Source of the DNA: Clostridiales bacterium UBA7011
Lineage (GTDB): Bacteria; Bacillota; Clostridia; Oscillospirales; Butyricicoccaceae
Direction of reading: 5' to 3'
Length of the DNA: 13,877 bases
Assembly (NCBI GenBank): GCA_002449635.1
Contig: DJXF01000021.1
Coordinates: 1 to 13,877, forward strand
The first letter of the stretch is position 1; the number at the start of each line of letters is the position of its first letter. A program made the translations under genes and the position numbers. Shown piece by piece: positions 1-6,092 of this stretch. The notes under the pieces were generated by a model. It did no database searches. It worked only from the letters and a program-made list of their open reading frames with translations, and had not been told where the DNA came from.

Positions 1-1
1 G

Positions 2-163
2 TCCGGATCCTGGGGACCATTATACAATTTGTTCCGTGACGATAAAAAGCTGAAAATTTTGCTGTTGGTGAAAGTGAGCGGGAATAAGACCTCACAATAT
101 TCCAATTCACGATATTACAGCGAAATATGGAAAGTGAAAAATATATCTTTTTTGTTGATATGA
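2..163 (+). CDS. Possible 3' end of a gene entering from the left edge
   Basis: The frame starting at base 2 is open from the window edge to a TGA at 161-163 (53 codons). It has no start of its own that must be used and no recognisable motif. The peptide is rich in Lys, Leu, Ser, Tyr and Asn, with a hydrophobic patch (KILLLVKV) near the middle. It lies 63 bases upstream of the glycosyltransferase start and reads in the same direction, so it could be the tail of a preceding cell-envelope gene. A 53-codon open frame in AT-rich DNA can also occur by chance, so the call is weak. Confidence 0.25.
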   Translation, partial: SGSWGPLYNLFRDDKKLKILLLVKVSGNKTSQYSNSRYYSEIWKVKNISFLLI

Positions 164-226
164 AAATCGTTGCGGTGATTCAGAGCATATTAAAAAGTCG
201 TTGAAAAAACGAATTGGGGAGTTAAA

Positions 227-1168
227 ATGATATCTTTAATTGTTCCATGCTACAACGAAGAAGAAGCGATTCCGCTGTTTTATGCAGCTACAACAGAAGT
301 CTTACAGGAAATGAAATGTGATTACGAATTGATTTTTATCAATGACGGATCTTCCGATCATACACTCTCTATATTGAAGAGATTGGCCGAACAGGACCGA
401 CACGTGATCTATTTGTCCTTTTCAAGAAATTTTGGCAAAGAGGCTGCGATGTATGCAGGATTCTGCAATACTCATGGCGATTATGTGGCGGTAATGGATG
501 CAGATATGCAGGATCCCCCGTCCCTGCTGCCGGAGATGATGCACATCCTCGAGGAGCAGGATTATGACAGCGTAGCTACCAGACGCGTAAACAGAGCAGG
601 CGAACCTCCTGTCAGATCGTGGTTCGCCCGTAAGTTTTATAAGCTGATCAATTTCGTTTCAGATGCTGATATTGTAGACGGCGCCAGAGATTTTCGCCTG
701 ATGAAACGCGAAATGGCAGATGCTGTGGTGGAAATGAGCGAGTATAACCGCTTTTCCAAGGGGATTTTTGGATGGATTGGATTTCGCACATACTGGCTTC
801 CGTTTGAAAATGTTGAGCGGATCGCCGGAAAGACCAAGTGGAATTTCTTGAAACTGTGTAAATATGCAATCGACGGCATCATCAATTTTTCTGAGGCGCC
901 GTTAAACATTGCTTCTTGGTTTGGATGTTCGATGACTGGTATCTCATTTGTCTTTTTAGCTGTCATTATTCTCAGAAAAATTTTGTTTGGCGATCCGGTA
1001 GCCGGGTGGGCTTCTACAATTTGTGTCATTATCTTTATGGGCGGCATTCAGTTATTCTGCCTTGGTGTTATGGGACAGTATATTGCCAAGACCTATCTGG
1101 AAACCAAGAAGAGACCTCACTTTATCATATCGGAATCGAATGATCATTCCTGCTGCAGAATGAAGTAA
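227..1168 (+). CDS. Family 2 glycosyltransferase, polyprenyl-phosphate sugar transferase type (GtrB/DPM1-like)
   Basis: This 313-residue membrane-anchored glycosyltransferase probably moves a nucleotide-activated sugar onto a polyprenyl phosphate at the cytoplasmic face, as in GtrB, CsbB and DPM1 relatives. Seen directly: an N-terminal GT-A fold start (SLIVPCYNEE, residues 3-12), the nucleotide-binding NDGSSD (39-44), the metal-binding DAD at 91-93 within DADMQDPP, and an NRF-KGIFGWIGF segment (174-186) typical of this subgroup. Two hydrophobic C-terminal helices lie at about 227-249 and 261-286, followed by a basic tail. The length fits the family. ATG at 227 follows GGGGAG (216-221) with 5 bases spacing. 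No partner flippase (GtrA) is visible. I see no clear promoter upstream, so it may be read from a gene left of the window. The sugar donor cannot be told from sequence. Confidence 0.9.
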   Translation: MISLIVPCYNEEEAIPLFYAATTEVLQEMKCDYELIFINDGSSDHTLSILKRLAEQDRHVIYLSFSRNFGKEAAMYAGFCNTHGDYVAVMDADMQDPPSLLPEMMHILEEQDYDSVATRRVNRAGEPPVRSWFARKFYKLINFVSDADIVDGARDFRLMKREMADAVVEMSEYNRFSKGIFGWIGFRTYWLPFENVERIAGKTKWNFLKLCKYAIDGIINFSEAPLNIASWFGCSMTGISFVFLAVIILRKILFGDPVAGWASTICVIIFMGGIQLFCLGVMGQYIAKTYLETKKRPHFIISESNDHSCCRMK

Positions 1169-1208
1169 CCTCGGGTTTTCCAATCGGCAAAAAACATCTG
1201 AAAAATGC

Positions 1209-1237
1209 TTGACAATGACAAAGGTCAGCGTTATAAT
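1209..1237 (+). promoter_or_regulatory. Perfect consensus sigma-A promoter upstream of structured RNA
   Basis: TTGACA at 1209-1214 and TATAAT at 1232-1237 are separated by exactly 17 bases; both boxes match consensus completely. The expected start is near 1244. The first gene downstream begins only at 1519, so the transcript carries a ~275-base leader full of paired segments. This points to a strongly made small RNA or an attenuated mRNA. Confidence 0.85.
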
Positions 1238-1243
1238 ATGTTC

Positions 1244-1375
1244 ACTCTTCAAAATTGAATTAAATTAATAAGAAACATTATGTTTTATTGATGAACAAAT
1301 GATTGAGCGTGGTAATCCGTTTTTGACGGGATTATTATGCCCATATCATCAATAGACATGGTGTTTTTCTTTTTT
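1244..1375 (+). ncRNA. Candidate structured small RNA or attenuator ending in a U-run
   Basis: Downstream of the perfect promoter lies a long hairpin. Outer arms TATTGATGA (1286-1294) and TCATCAATA (1346-1354) pair over 9 bases. Inside, TAATCCGT (1313-1320) pairs with ACGGGATTA (1326-1334), with one bulge and a TTTTG loop. A T-rich tract (1364-1375, 11 of 12 T) follows nine bases after the outer arm. A short alternative hairpin, CCAT/ATGG (1341-1344 and 1358-1361), sits directly before the T tract and would compete with the outer stem. That layout suits an intrinsic terminator or an attenuator. I do not recognise a named RNA family. The RNA ends are inferred. Confidence 0.45.
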
Positions 1376-1510
1376 CCTTGAAAAATGCGGTGTCATAATC
1401 CTGCGGGGTCAGAACCGCAAAGAGTTTCCTGACAGAGACATGAGGCTGCTGAATACTTCATGGGACAGCAACCGACAGCTGAAGTAACAAGGACACCGAT
1501 TTCAAGGAGG
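1376..1510 (+). promoter_or_regulatory. Structured 5' leader with closing helix over the Shine-Dalgarno (riboswitch-like)
   Basis: CCTTGAAA (1376-1383) is the exact reverse complement of TTTCAAGG (1500-1507), and just inside it CGGTGTC (1388-1394) pairs exactly with GACACCG (1492-1498). Together they close a ~100-base junction. Inside are a GCGG/CCGC hairpin (1403-1406 and 1415-1418) and TACTTCA (1454-1460) pairing with TGAAGTA (1480-1486). A GTCAG/CTGAC pairing (1409-1413 and 1429-1433) could form as an alternative or a pseudoknot. The right arm of the outer helix covers the first half of the AAGGAGG ribosome binding site (1504-1510) of the gene at 1519, so folding should block translation. 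I could not match it to a known riboswitch, T-box or ribosomal-protein leader consensus from memory. Confidence 0.5.
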
Positions 1511-1518
1511 AATTTGAT

Positions 1519-1956
1519 ATGAAGATGCAGTTTGGACAGGTTTCCTGCAGCGTAACGGCCGCGGAAAAAATGCACTTTTCCAGCGATGTGCCCTGTGAAC
1601 TGGAAATGGATACCATTCGCTATGCGGCCTGCCGTTTTCTGACGAAGAGCAGGAAGCTGCAGCAGAAGTATGTCAGAGAAAGCTATCAGCATCGCATTGC
1701 ATCCAAACGGAAAGATAAAAAGCCGAGATACGAAACCTGTATGGTTCCGGCAGCCGCTATGGAGCTGCCCGGAAGCTGGGCAGTGATGAGGGTAAAAATA
1801 ACGGCTGAAGGAGTTACCATTCAGTCGCTCAAGCTGTCTGATACCTTTCCGGGGACGGTCAGATTTTCCGGAAAAGAGGACAGATCAGACGGCAAACAGA
1901 AGTCAAACAGACCGGGCATTACCTGCTGGCGGGATGGGCGGTTTATCCTCGCATAA
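1519..1956 (+). CDS. Hypothetical protein, 145 residues, unknown family
   Basis: I do not recognise this protein. It has a strong ribosome binding site, AAGGAGG at 1504-1510, 8 bases before ATG. Codon use resembles the neighbouring genes, which supports real coding. The protein is soluble-looking, without signal peptide or membrane segment. The middle (about residues 42-72) is highly basic (many Lys/Arg, with AASKRKDKKP-like character), and the last third is again Lys/Arg/Ser rich, consistent with nucleic-acid contact but not proof of it. It lies alone between a structured leader and the csm6 promoter and may be an accessory of the CRISPR locus or unrelated cargo. A GCGGGAT/ATCCCGC inverted repeat (1929-1935 and 1956-1962) spans its stop codon. 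Confidence 0.55.
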   Translation: MKMQFGQVSCSVTAAEKMHFSSDVPCELEMDTIRYAACRFLTKSRKLQQKYVRESYQHRIASKRKDKKPRYETCMVPAAAMELPGSWAVMRVKITAEGVTIQSLKLSDTFPGTVRFSGKEDRSDGKQKSNRPGITCWRDGRFILA

Positions 1957-1979
1957 TCCCGCGTTTGGCAGCGAAAGTC

Positions 1980-2008
1980 TTGACTTTCATCGATTAATGG
2001 CATATTGT
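1980..2008 (+). promoter_or_regulatory. csm6 promoter
   Basis: TTGACT (1980-1985) and TATTGT (2003-2008) are 17 bases apart. The predicted start near 2015 leaves a ~38-base leader that includes the AAGAGGAG ribosome binding site (2041-2048) before the csm6 ATG. The promoter gives csm6 a transcription unit separate from csm1-cas6. Confidence 0.6.
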
Positions 2009-2052
2009 GATGTTAGGAATAATGTGCGCTGTCCGCGCGAAAGAGGAGCAGT

Positions 2053-3390
2053 ATGAAGCGAATTTTATTTACCTGTGTCGGTTCGACAGATCCAGTGCGC
2101 GGTCTGCACGATGGCCCGATGCTGCATATTATCCGGCATTATCGGCCGGAGCAGATTGTGATGTATGTCACACCGGAAATGGCGAATTATGACGCTCTGG
2201 ACGGCAGATTTCGTCTGACATTTGAATATTTGAAAAGGACATATCCCGATTATGCGCCATCTGTTGAAAGAATTTATGGTGACACGGTCGATGTCTCGGA
2301 GTTTGACTGTTTTTATCAGCCGTTTGAGAAAGCAGTCAGAGAGCTGAATGAAATATATCCGGAAGCGGAAATTTTGCTCAATCTCAGCTCGGGAACCACA
2401 CAGATGAAAATGACCATGGCGCTGCTCGCAATGGATTTGCGGTTTCCCGCCAGAGGAATTCAGGTCAAAAATTTTGAAAGCCGTTCCGGCACTTCGGAGC
2501 GCAGCACGAGCAAAACATACGATATTGAATTTGAAATCGAATTCAATGAGGACAACGAAGAGGGGGCTGCAAATCGCTGTAAAGAACCCCGTCTCTTTGT
2601 TGTCCGCAGAGCGCAGGACAAAAAAACCATCAAGACCCTGCTTGATCAATATCAATATGACGCATTAAATCAAATGCGCAGTGCCATTCCGGCGGACTGC
2701 CGTAAGCTGGTGCGGCATTTGGCGGCGCGGGCATCGTATCAGCTGGAAGAAGCAGAAGCTCTTGCGAACAATGTACCGGCTCCGGTAAATCTTTATCCGG
2801 GACGAAAGACCAAGGACCGTGCGCTCTGTCGCGCTTACCGCGAGGAATCGGAGTATCTGCTGTGCCTGAAGCTGATGCAGAAAAACAAGGAGTATACCAA
2901 CCTTGTCGTGCGGTTAAATCCACTGGTTTTGCGGCTGCAGCAGGCATACTTAAAGAGAAACTGCAATTTTGACTGCGAAAAAGTTACGGGAAAAAGCGGC
3001 AGGCGCGCGTTTGTCAGCCGGGAAAAAATTCGTGCTTATGACCCGAAGCTGGAAGCGCATTTGGATTCCTGCTTTGACGGTTTCTTTCGGGAATCCGATA
3101 TCAGCATTGCTTTTTGCAATTATGTGCTCCAATTCCTCGGGAAAGCGGAGACAGAGGAGGGCAGGCTGTTTGCGGCGCTGGATCAATTAAATCAGAATCA
3201 TCGCAACACAGCCGCACACAATCTGAATGATATCACAGAACGCGATATCCGCGATGCGACAGGGATGGAAAGCAAACAGCTGATGATGAAGCTGGAGTCG
3301 CTGATGGGGAGCATTTACCCCGAGTTGTACGATGCGAAGCTGTTCCGGATTTACGATACGTGCAACGAGTACATTTATAATAGGCTGTAA
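2053..3390 (+). CDS. csm6: Csm6: CARF-HEPN ribonuclease activated by cyclic oligoadenylate
   Basis: This is the ancillary RNase of the type III-A system. On target recognition Cas10 makes cyclic oligoadenylate, which binds the CARF domain and switches on the HEPN RNase to cut RNA non-specifically. Seen directly: a Csm6-type N-terminus (FTCVGSTDPVRG, residues 6-17), the CARF ligand-site motif NLSSGTTQM (110-118), and near the C-terminus the HEPN catalytic R-X4-H, Arg384 to His389 (RNTAAHN). The 445-residue length fits the family. It has its own promoter (1980-2008) and ends at a strong terminator before the csm1 operon. By analogy with Streptococcus and Enterococcus Csm6 the ligand may be cA6, but the sequence does not tell ring size. 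The protein acts as a dimer outside the effector complex. Confidence 0.93.
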   Translation: MKRILFTCVGSTDPVRGLHDGPMLHIIRHYRPEQIVMYVTPEMANYDALDGRFRLTFEYLKRTYPDYAPSVERIYGDTVDVSEFDCFYQPFEKAVRELNEIYPEAEILLNLSSGTTQMKMTMALLAMDLRFPARGIQVKNFESRSGTSERSTSKTYDIEFEIEFNEDNEEGAANRCKEPRLFVVRRAQDKKTIKTLLDQYQYDALNQMRSAIPADCRKLVRHLAARASYQLEEAEALANNVPAPVNLYPGRKTKDRALCRAYREESEYLLCLKLMQKNKEYTNLVVRLNPLVLRLQQAYLKRNCNFDCEKVTGKSGRRAFVSREKIRAYDPKLEAHLDSCFDGFFRESDISIAFCNYVLQFLGKAETEEGRLFAALDQLNQNHRNTAAHNLNDITERDIRDATGMESKQLMMKLESLMGSIYPELYDAKLFRIYDTCNEYIYNRL

Positions 3391-3407
3391 AATTACATAC
3401 AAAGAGG

Positions 3408-3445
3408 AAAGCAGTGATTTGTCTCAGACAGATCACTGCTTTTTT
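3408..3445. terminator. csm6 terminator, probably working on both strands
   Basis: AGCAGTGATTTGTC (3410-3423) pairs with GACAGATCACTGCT (3427-3440) with one G-U pair and a TCA loop. Flanking A-T pairs extend the stem at the base, and T3441-3445 completes the U-run. On the minus strand the same stem is followed by a T/C-rich run, so it could also end leftward transcription from the mini-array promoter at 3588-3616. Confidence 0.85.
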
Positions 3446-3543
3446 GCTGTCCCCCGAAGGGGTGAAGTTGTAAATCCGACGCCAAAACCAGAGCCAACGC
3501 CCAAGCCGTTATCGTCCCCCTGAGGGGCGTAAGTTGTTTCGGC
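3443..3543 (-). CRISPR. Candidate degenerate CRISPR mini-array: two diverged repeats, one spacer
   Basis: Two related blocks sit 65-66 bases apart between csm6 and csm1. Each has GTCCCCC, a 3-base loop, GGGG, then AAGTTGT: the first core at 3449-3471, the second at 3514-3537. With ~36-base repeats (3443-3478 and 3508-3543) the spacer is about 29 bases (3479-3507). Read leftward, the right-hand repeat begins GCCGAAACAACTTACG and ends GGGGACGATAAC, close to the type III-A pattern in which crRNA carries an 8-base ACG-NN-AAC-like tag (ACGAGAAC in S. epidermidis). The left-hand repeat is more diverged (tag ACAGCAAA), as expected of a leader-distal repeat. A promoter on the minus strand (3588-3616) points into the array. 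Alternative: two unrelated short palindromes. Repeat edges are inferred. Confidence 0.55.
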
Positions 3544-3587
3544 AAATTTCACCATAGAAAAGGTGAACGGGAAAAAATATTGTATAT

Positions 3588-3616
3588 ATTATAATGCAGG
3601 CTGCGCAAAATTGCAA
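3588..3616 (-). promoter_or_regulatory. Leftward promoter in the leader of the mini-array
   Basis: On the minus strand TTGCAA (3616-3611) and TATAAT (3593-3588) are 17 bases apart. Transcription would start near 3581, run through a short inverted repeat (TTCACC 3548-3553, GGTGAA 3562-3567) and then the two repeats, and meet the csm6 terminator hairpin. The transcript would be about 170-180 bases. Confidence 0.6.
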
Positions 3617-3696
3617 GACATTATGAACACAGCATCGGATCAACGCAAGACAATCAGTTCGAACCGGAACATTTCTTCCTTTGTTCAAACAGGTCA

Positions 3697-3725
3697 TTGA
3701 AAGAACAACGCAGCTTTGTTATAAT
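3697..3725 (+). promoter_or_regulatory. csm1-cas6 operon promoter
   Basis: TTGAAA (3697-3702) and TATAAT (3720-3725) are 17 bases apart, predicting a start near 3732 and a ~33-base leader with GAGGTGAAG (3752-3760) before the GTG start of csm1. It is divergent from the mini-array promoter, with about 80 bases between the two -35 boxes. A perfect 8-base palindrome, GTTCGAAC (3657-3664), lies between them and could be an operator; that is speculative. Confidence 0.75.
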
Positions 3726-3764
3726 GAAATCGACAAATTACGCCAAAAAGTGAGGTGAAGTTTT

Positions 3765-6092
3765 GTGGATTATAGTCAACAGACTGTGAAAGTGATTTTC
3801 AGCAGTTTGCTGCATGATATAGGAAAGCTGTCCTTTCGCGCGGGCGCAGAGGGGACGCACAGTGAAAGCGGATATCTCGCCTTGAAAGAGATTGTGCACG
3901 ATACCGAGATTCTGGATGCCGTCAGATATCACCACGTGCCGGAATTGCGGGAGAGCAGCCTGTGTCCGCATTCCGCGGCGTATATTGTTTGTGCTGCCGA
4001 TCAGATTGCATCTGCGGCAGAGCAGGGAGCGGAATCTTGCGCGGAGGAAAGTCAAACCTCCCGAAAAGATATGCCGATGGCATCTGTTTTCAGCCATATG
4101 AACGGCAATACATGCCGCTATGGGGTGCCGGTTCACACATTACATGAGCAGTATGCCGTTCCGCAGCTGTTTGACACCTTACGTATTTCACCAAAAGCAT
4201 ATCAGAATATTTTGCACAGTCTTCTGGGTGCTCTGCGCGGCGTTTCGATCCAACCACAGAATCAAAACACAGCTCTTGCTTTGCTGGAGGAATTTACGAG
4301 CTGTATTCCTGCGTCTGTCAATTCCGAGGACCATGCAGATATTTCTTTTTTCGACCATGCGAAAATTACAGCGGCTGTGGCATCCTGCATCAGTGAATAT
4401 CTGCTTGCGCAGCGTGAAACAGACTATAAAAACCGCTTGTTTGCTCAGAAACAGGCATTTTGGAATGAACCGGTTTTTCTGCTGTATTCTGCGGATTTTT
4501 CCGGCATTCAGAATTTCATTTACACCATCGCATCGGCAAAAGCACTGAAAGCGCTGCGCAGCCGGTCGTTTTTTCTGGAACTGACCATGGAGCATTATAT
4601 CGATGAAATACTCGAACATTGCGGTCTGTCCAGAGCCAATCTGCTTTACAGCGGCGGCGGACACTGCTACCTGCTGCTGCCCGACACACAAAACACCCGC
4701 ATGGTGCTCGAACAGTGTAAAAAAAGCATGAATACATGGATTCGCAGAAATTTCGGCACACGGCTGTATCTGGCGGACGGCGTTGCAGGCTGTACGGCAA
4801 ATGAGCTGACGAACACACCGCGCAATTCCTATCAGGAAATTTTTGCGCGCGTTTCACGAAGGATTTCCGTCAACAAAATGCGCCGCTATTCTGCGGATGA
4901 TTTGCGTGAGCTGAATGGAGAACAAGCGCTGTCAAACGGGCGGGAGTGTAAAATCTGCGGCATGACATCCCGGTTGACCGGAAAGGGAGAGGACTGCCGA
5001 TGCAAATGGTGTGCGATGTTCGAGGAGCTGTCGGCGGAAATTCAGGATAAGGATATTTTTGTGGTTTCCCGCGGCGGGACCGAACACGGGGGGATCGAAC
5101 TGCCCTCCATGGACGGCACAGTTTCGCTTGCCCTGACAGATGAAACGGCAGCAAGGAAACGATGGGAGACCCGAACGGATATTATTCGCATCTATACAAA
5201 AAACCGGCTGAATGTGCATTTTCCTCGCAGCATAAAGCTGTATATCGGCGATTATTATGCCACCAATCAGATGGACAGAATGGCGAAAAAAGCGACGGGA
5301 ATTGCACGAAATGCCGTGTGCCGTATGGATGTGGACAATCTCGGCATGGCATTCGCTGCCGGATTTGAGCAGAAAACTGCCGATCTAAGGCAGCGCGACC
5401 GATATGTGTCCCTATCCAGGACAGCAGCCTTTTCCAGACAGATGTCGCTGTTCTTCAAGTACTATATGAATGCGATTTTAGATGGCTTGGCGGTGTCAAT
5501 TGTGTACTCCGGCGGAGATGATGTTTTCCTCGTAGGTGCATGGGACGCTGTTTTGCAGGCGGCACAGAGAATCCGGAGTGCGTTTGCGGAATTTACATGC
5601 GGCACACTGACACTCTCAGCGGGCATTTTGATGCACAATGTAAAATATCCGATCCGCCGCGCCGCGGCAGAGTCTGAGCGGCTGGAGGAATTTTCCAAAA
5701 TGCATCCGGAGAAAAATGCCGTGACGCTCTTTCAGGCTGCGGAAGATTGCTGCTATTCGTGGAACACCTTTACCGAAAAGGTGATGGGCGAAAAGCTGCG
5801 GCTGCTGGAGAAGTTCTTTCAGGCGCAGAAAACGCAGGAGGATGGACGCGGACAGGCGTTTCTGTATCGCCTGCTGGAATTGCTGCGGGGAAGCAAGGAA
5901 CAGATCAATCTCGCGCGCTTTGCTTATCTGCTTGCGCGAATGGAGCCAAGAAAGGAAAGCGAAGCGCGGCAGGTGTATACTGCGTTTTCAAAGATATTGT
6001 ATCAGTGGTATCTGCAGCCTGAGGACAGGAAACAGCTGATTACTGCAATTACTATTTATGTTTATCTGACGAGAACAGGAGGGGAACGTTGA
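3765..6092 (+). CDS. csm1: Csm1/Cas10: large subunit of the type III-A effector, HD nuclease and cyclic oligoadenylate synthase
   Basis: Cas10 is the signature subunit of the Csm complex: it cuts ssDNA with its HD domain and makes cyclic oligoadenylate with its Palm domain when target RNA is bound. Seen directly: His17-Asp18 in SSLLHDIGK at the N-terminus with a downstream YHH, the first Palm-like segment DFSGIQNF (244-251), a zinc-ribbon pattern Cys395-x2-Cys398 and Cys413-x2-Cys416, and the synthase motif GGDD (583-586) in YSGGDDVFLVG. The 775-residue length is usual for Csm1. The start is GTG at 3765, set by GAGGTGAAG just upstream; no upstream ATG in frame has comparable support. It opens the operon, and its TGA overlaps the csm2 start. 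Both activities look intact. The 5' end is overlaid by no other gene. Confidence 0.97.
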   Translation: MDYSQQTVKVIFSSLLHDIGKLSFRAGAEGTHSESGYLALKEIVHDTEILDAVRYHHVPELRESSLCPHSAAYIVCAADQIASAAEQGAESCAEESQTSRKDMPMASVFSHMNGNTCRYGVPVHTLHEQYAVPQLFDTLRISPKAYQNILHSLLGALRGVSIQPQNQNTALALLEEFTSCIPASVNSEDHADISFFDHAKITAAVASCISEYLLAQRETDYKNRLFAQKQAFWNEPVFLLYSADFSGIQNFIYTIASAKALKALRSRSFFLELTMEHYIDEILEHCGLSRANLLYSGGGHCYLLLPDTQNTRMVLEQCKKSMNTWIRRNFGTRLYLADGVAGCTANELTNTPRNSYQEIFARVSRRISVNKMRRYSADDLRELNGEQALSNGRECKICGMTSRLTGKGEDCRCKWCAMFEELSAEIQDKDIFVVSRGGTEHGGIELPSMDGTVSLALTDETAARKRWETRTDIIRIYTKNRLNVHFPRSIKLYIGDYYATNQMDRMAKKATGIARNAVCRMDVDNLGMAFAAGFEQKTADLRQRDRYVSLSRTAAFSRQMSLFFKYYMNAILDGLAVSIVYSGGDDVFLVGAWDAVLQAAQRIRSAFAEFTCGTLTLSAGILMHNVKYPIRRAAAESERLEEFSKMHPEKNAVTLFQAAEDCCYSWNTFTEKVMGEKLRLLEKFFQAQKTQEDGRGQAFLYRLLELLRGSKEQINLARFAYLLARMEPRKESEARQVYTAFSKILYQWYLQPEDRKQLITAITIYVYLTRTGGER

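Noticed and set aside
1850..1861. CCGGGGACGGTC inside the 1519 gene resembles the GGGGACG end of type III repeats.
   Set aside because: No second copy at repeat spacing, no AACTT segment on the other side, and it lies in a coding frame.
1929..1962. Inverted repeat GCGGGAT/ATCCCGC around the stop codon of the 1519 gene, considered as a terminator.
   Set aside because: 20-base loop and no T run follows, so intrinsic termination is not supported.
2065..2655. 196-residue minus-strand open frame opposite csm6.
   Set aside because: Antisense to the CARF-coding part of csm6, which has diagnostic motifs; no support for expression.
4630..4639. Ten-base match (CCAGAGCCAA) between the putative mini-array spacer and csm1 coding sequence, in the orientation where the guide RNA would pair with csm1 mRNA.
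   Set aside because: A 10-base match to a 29-base query is likely enough by chance in ~14 kb, and flanking bases do not pair. It is not evidence for self-regulation without more.
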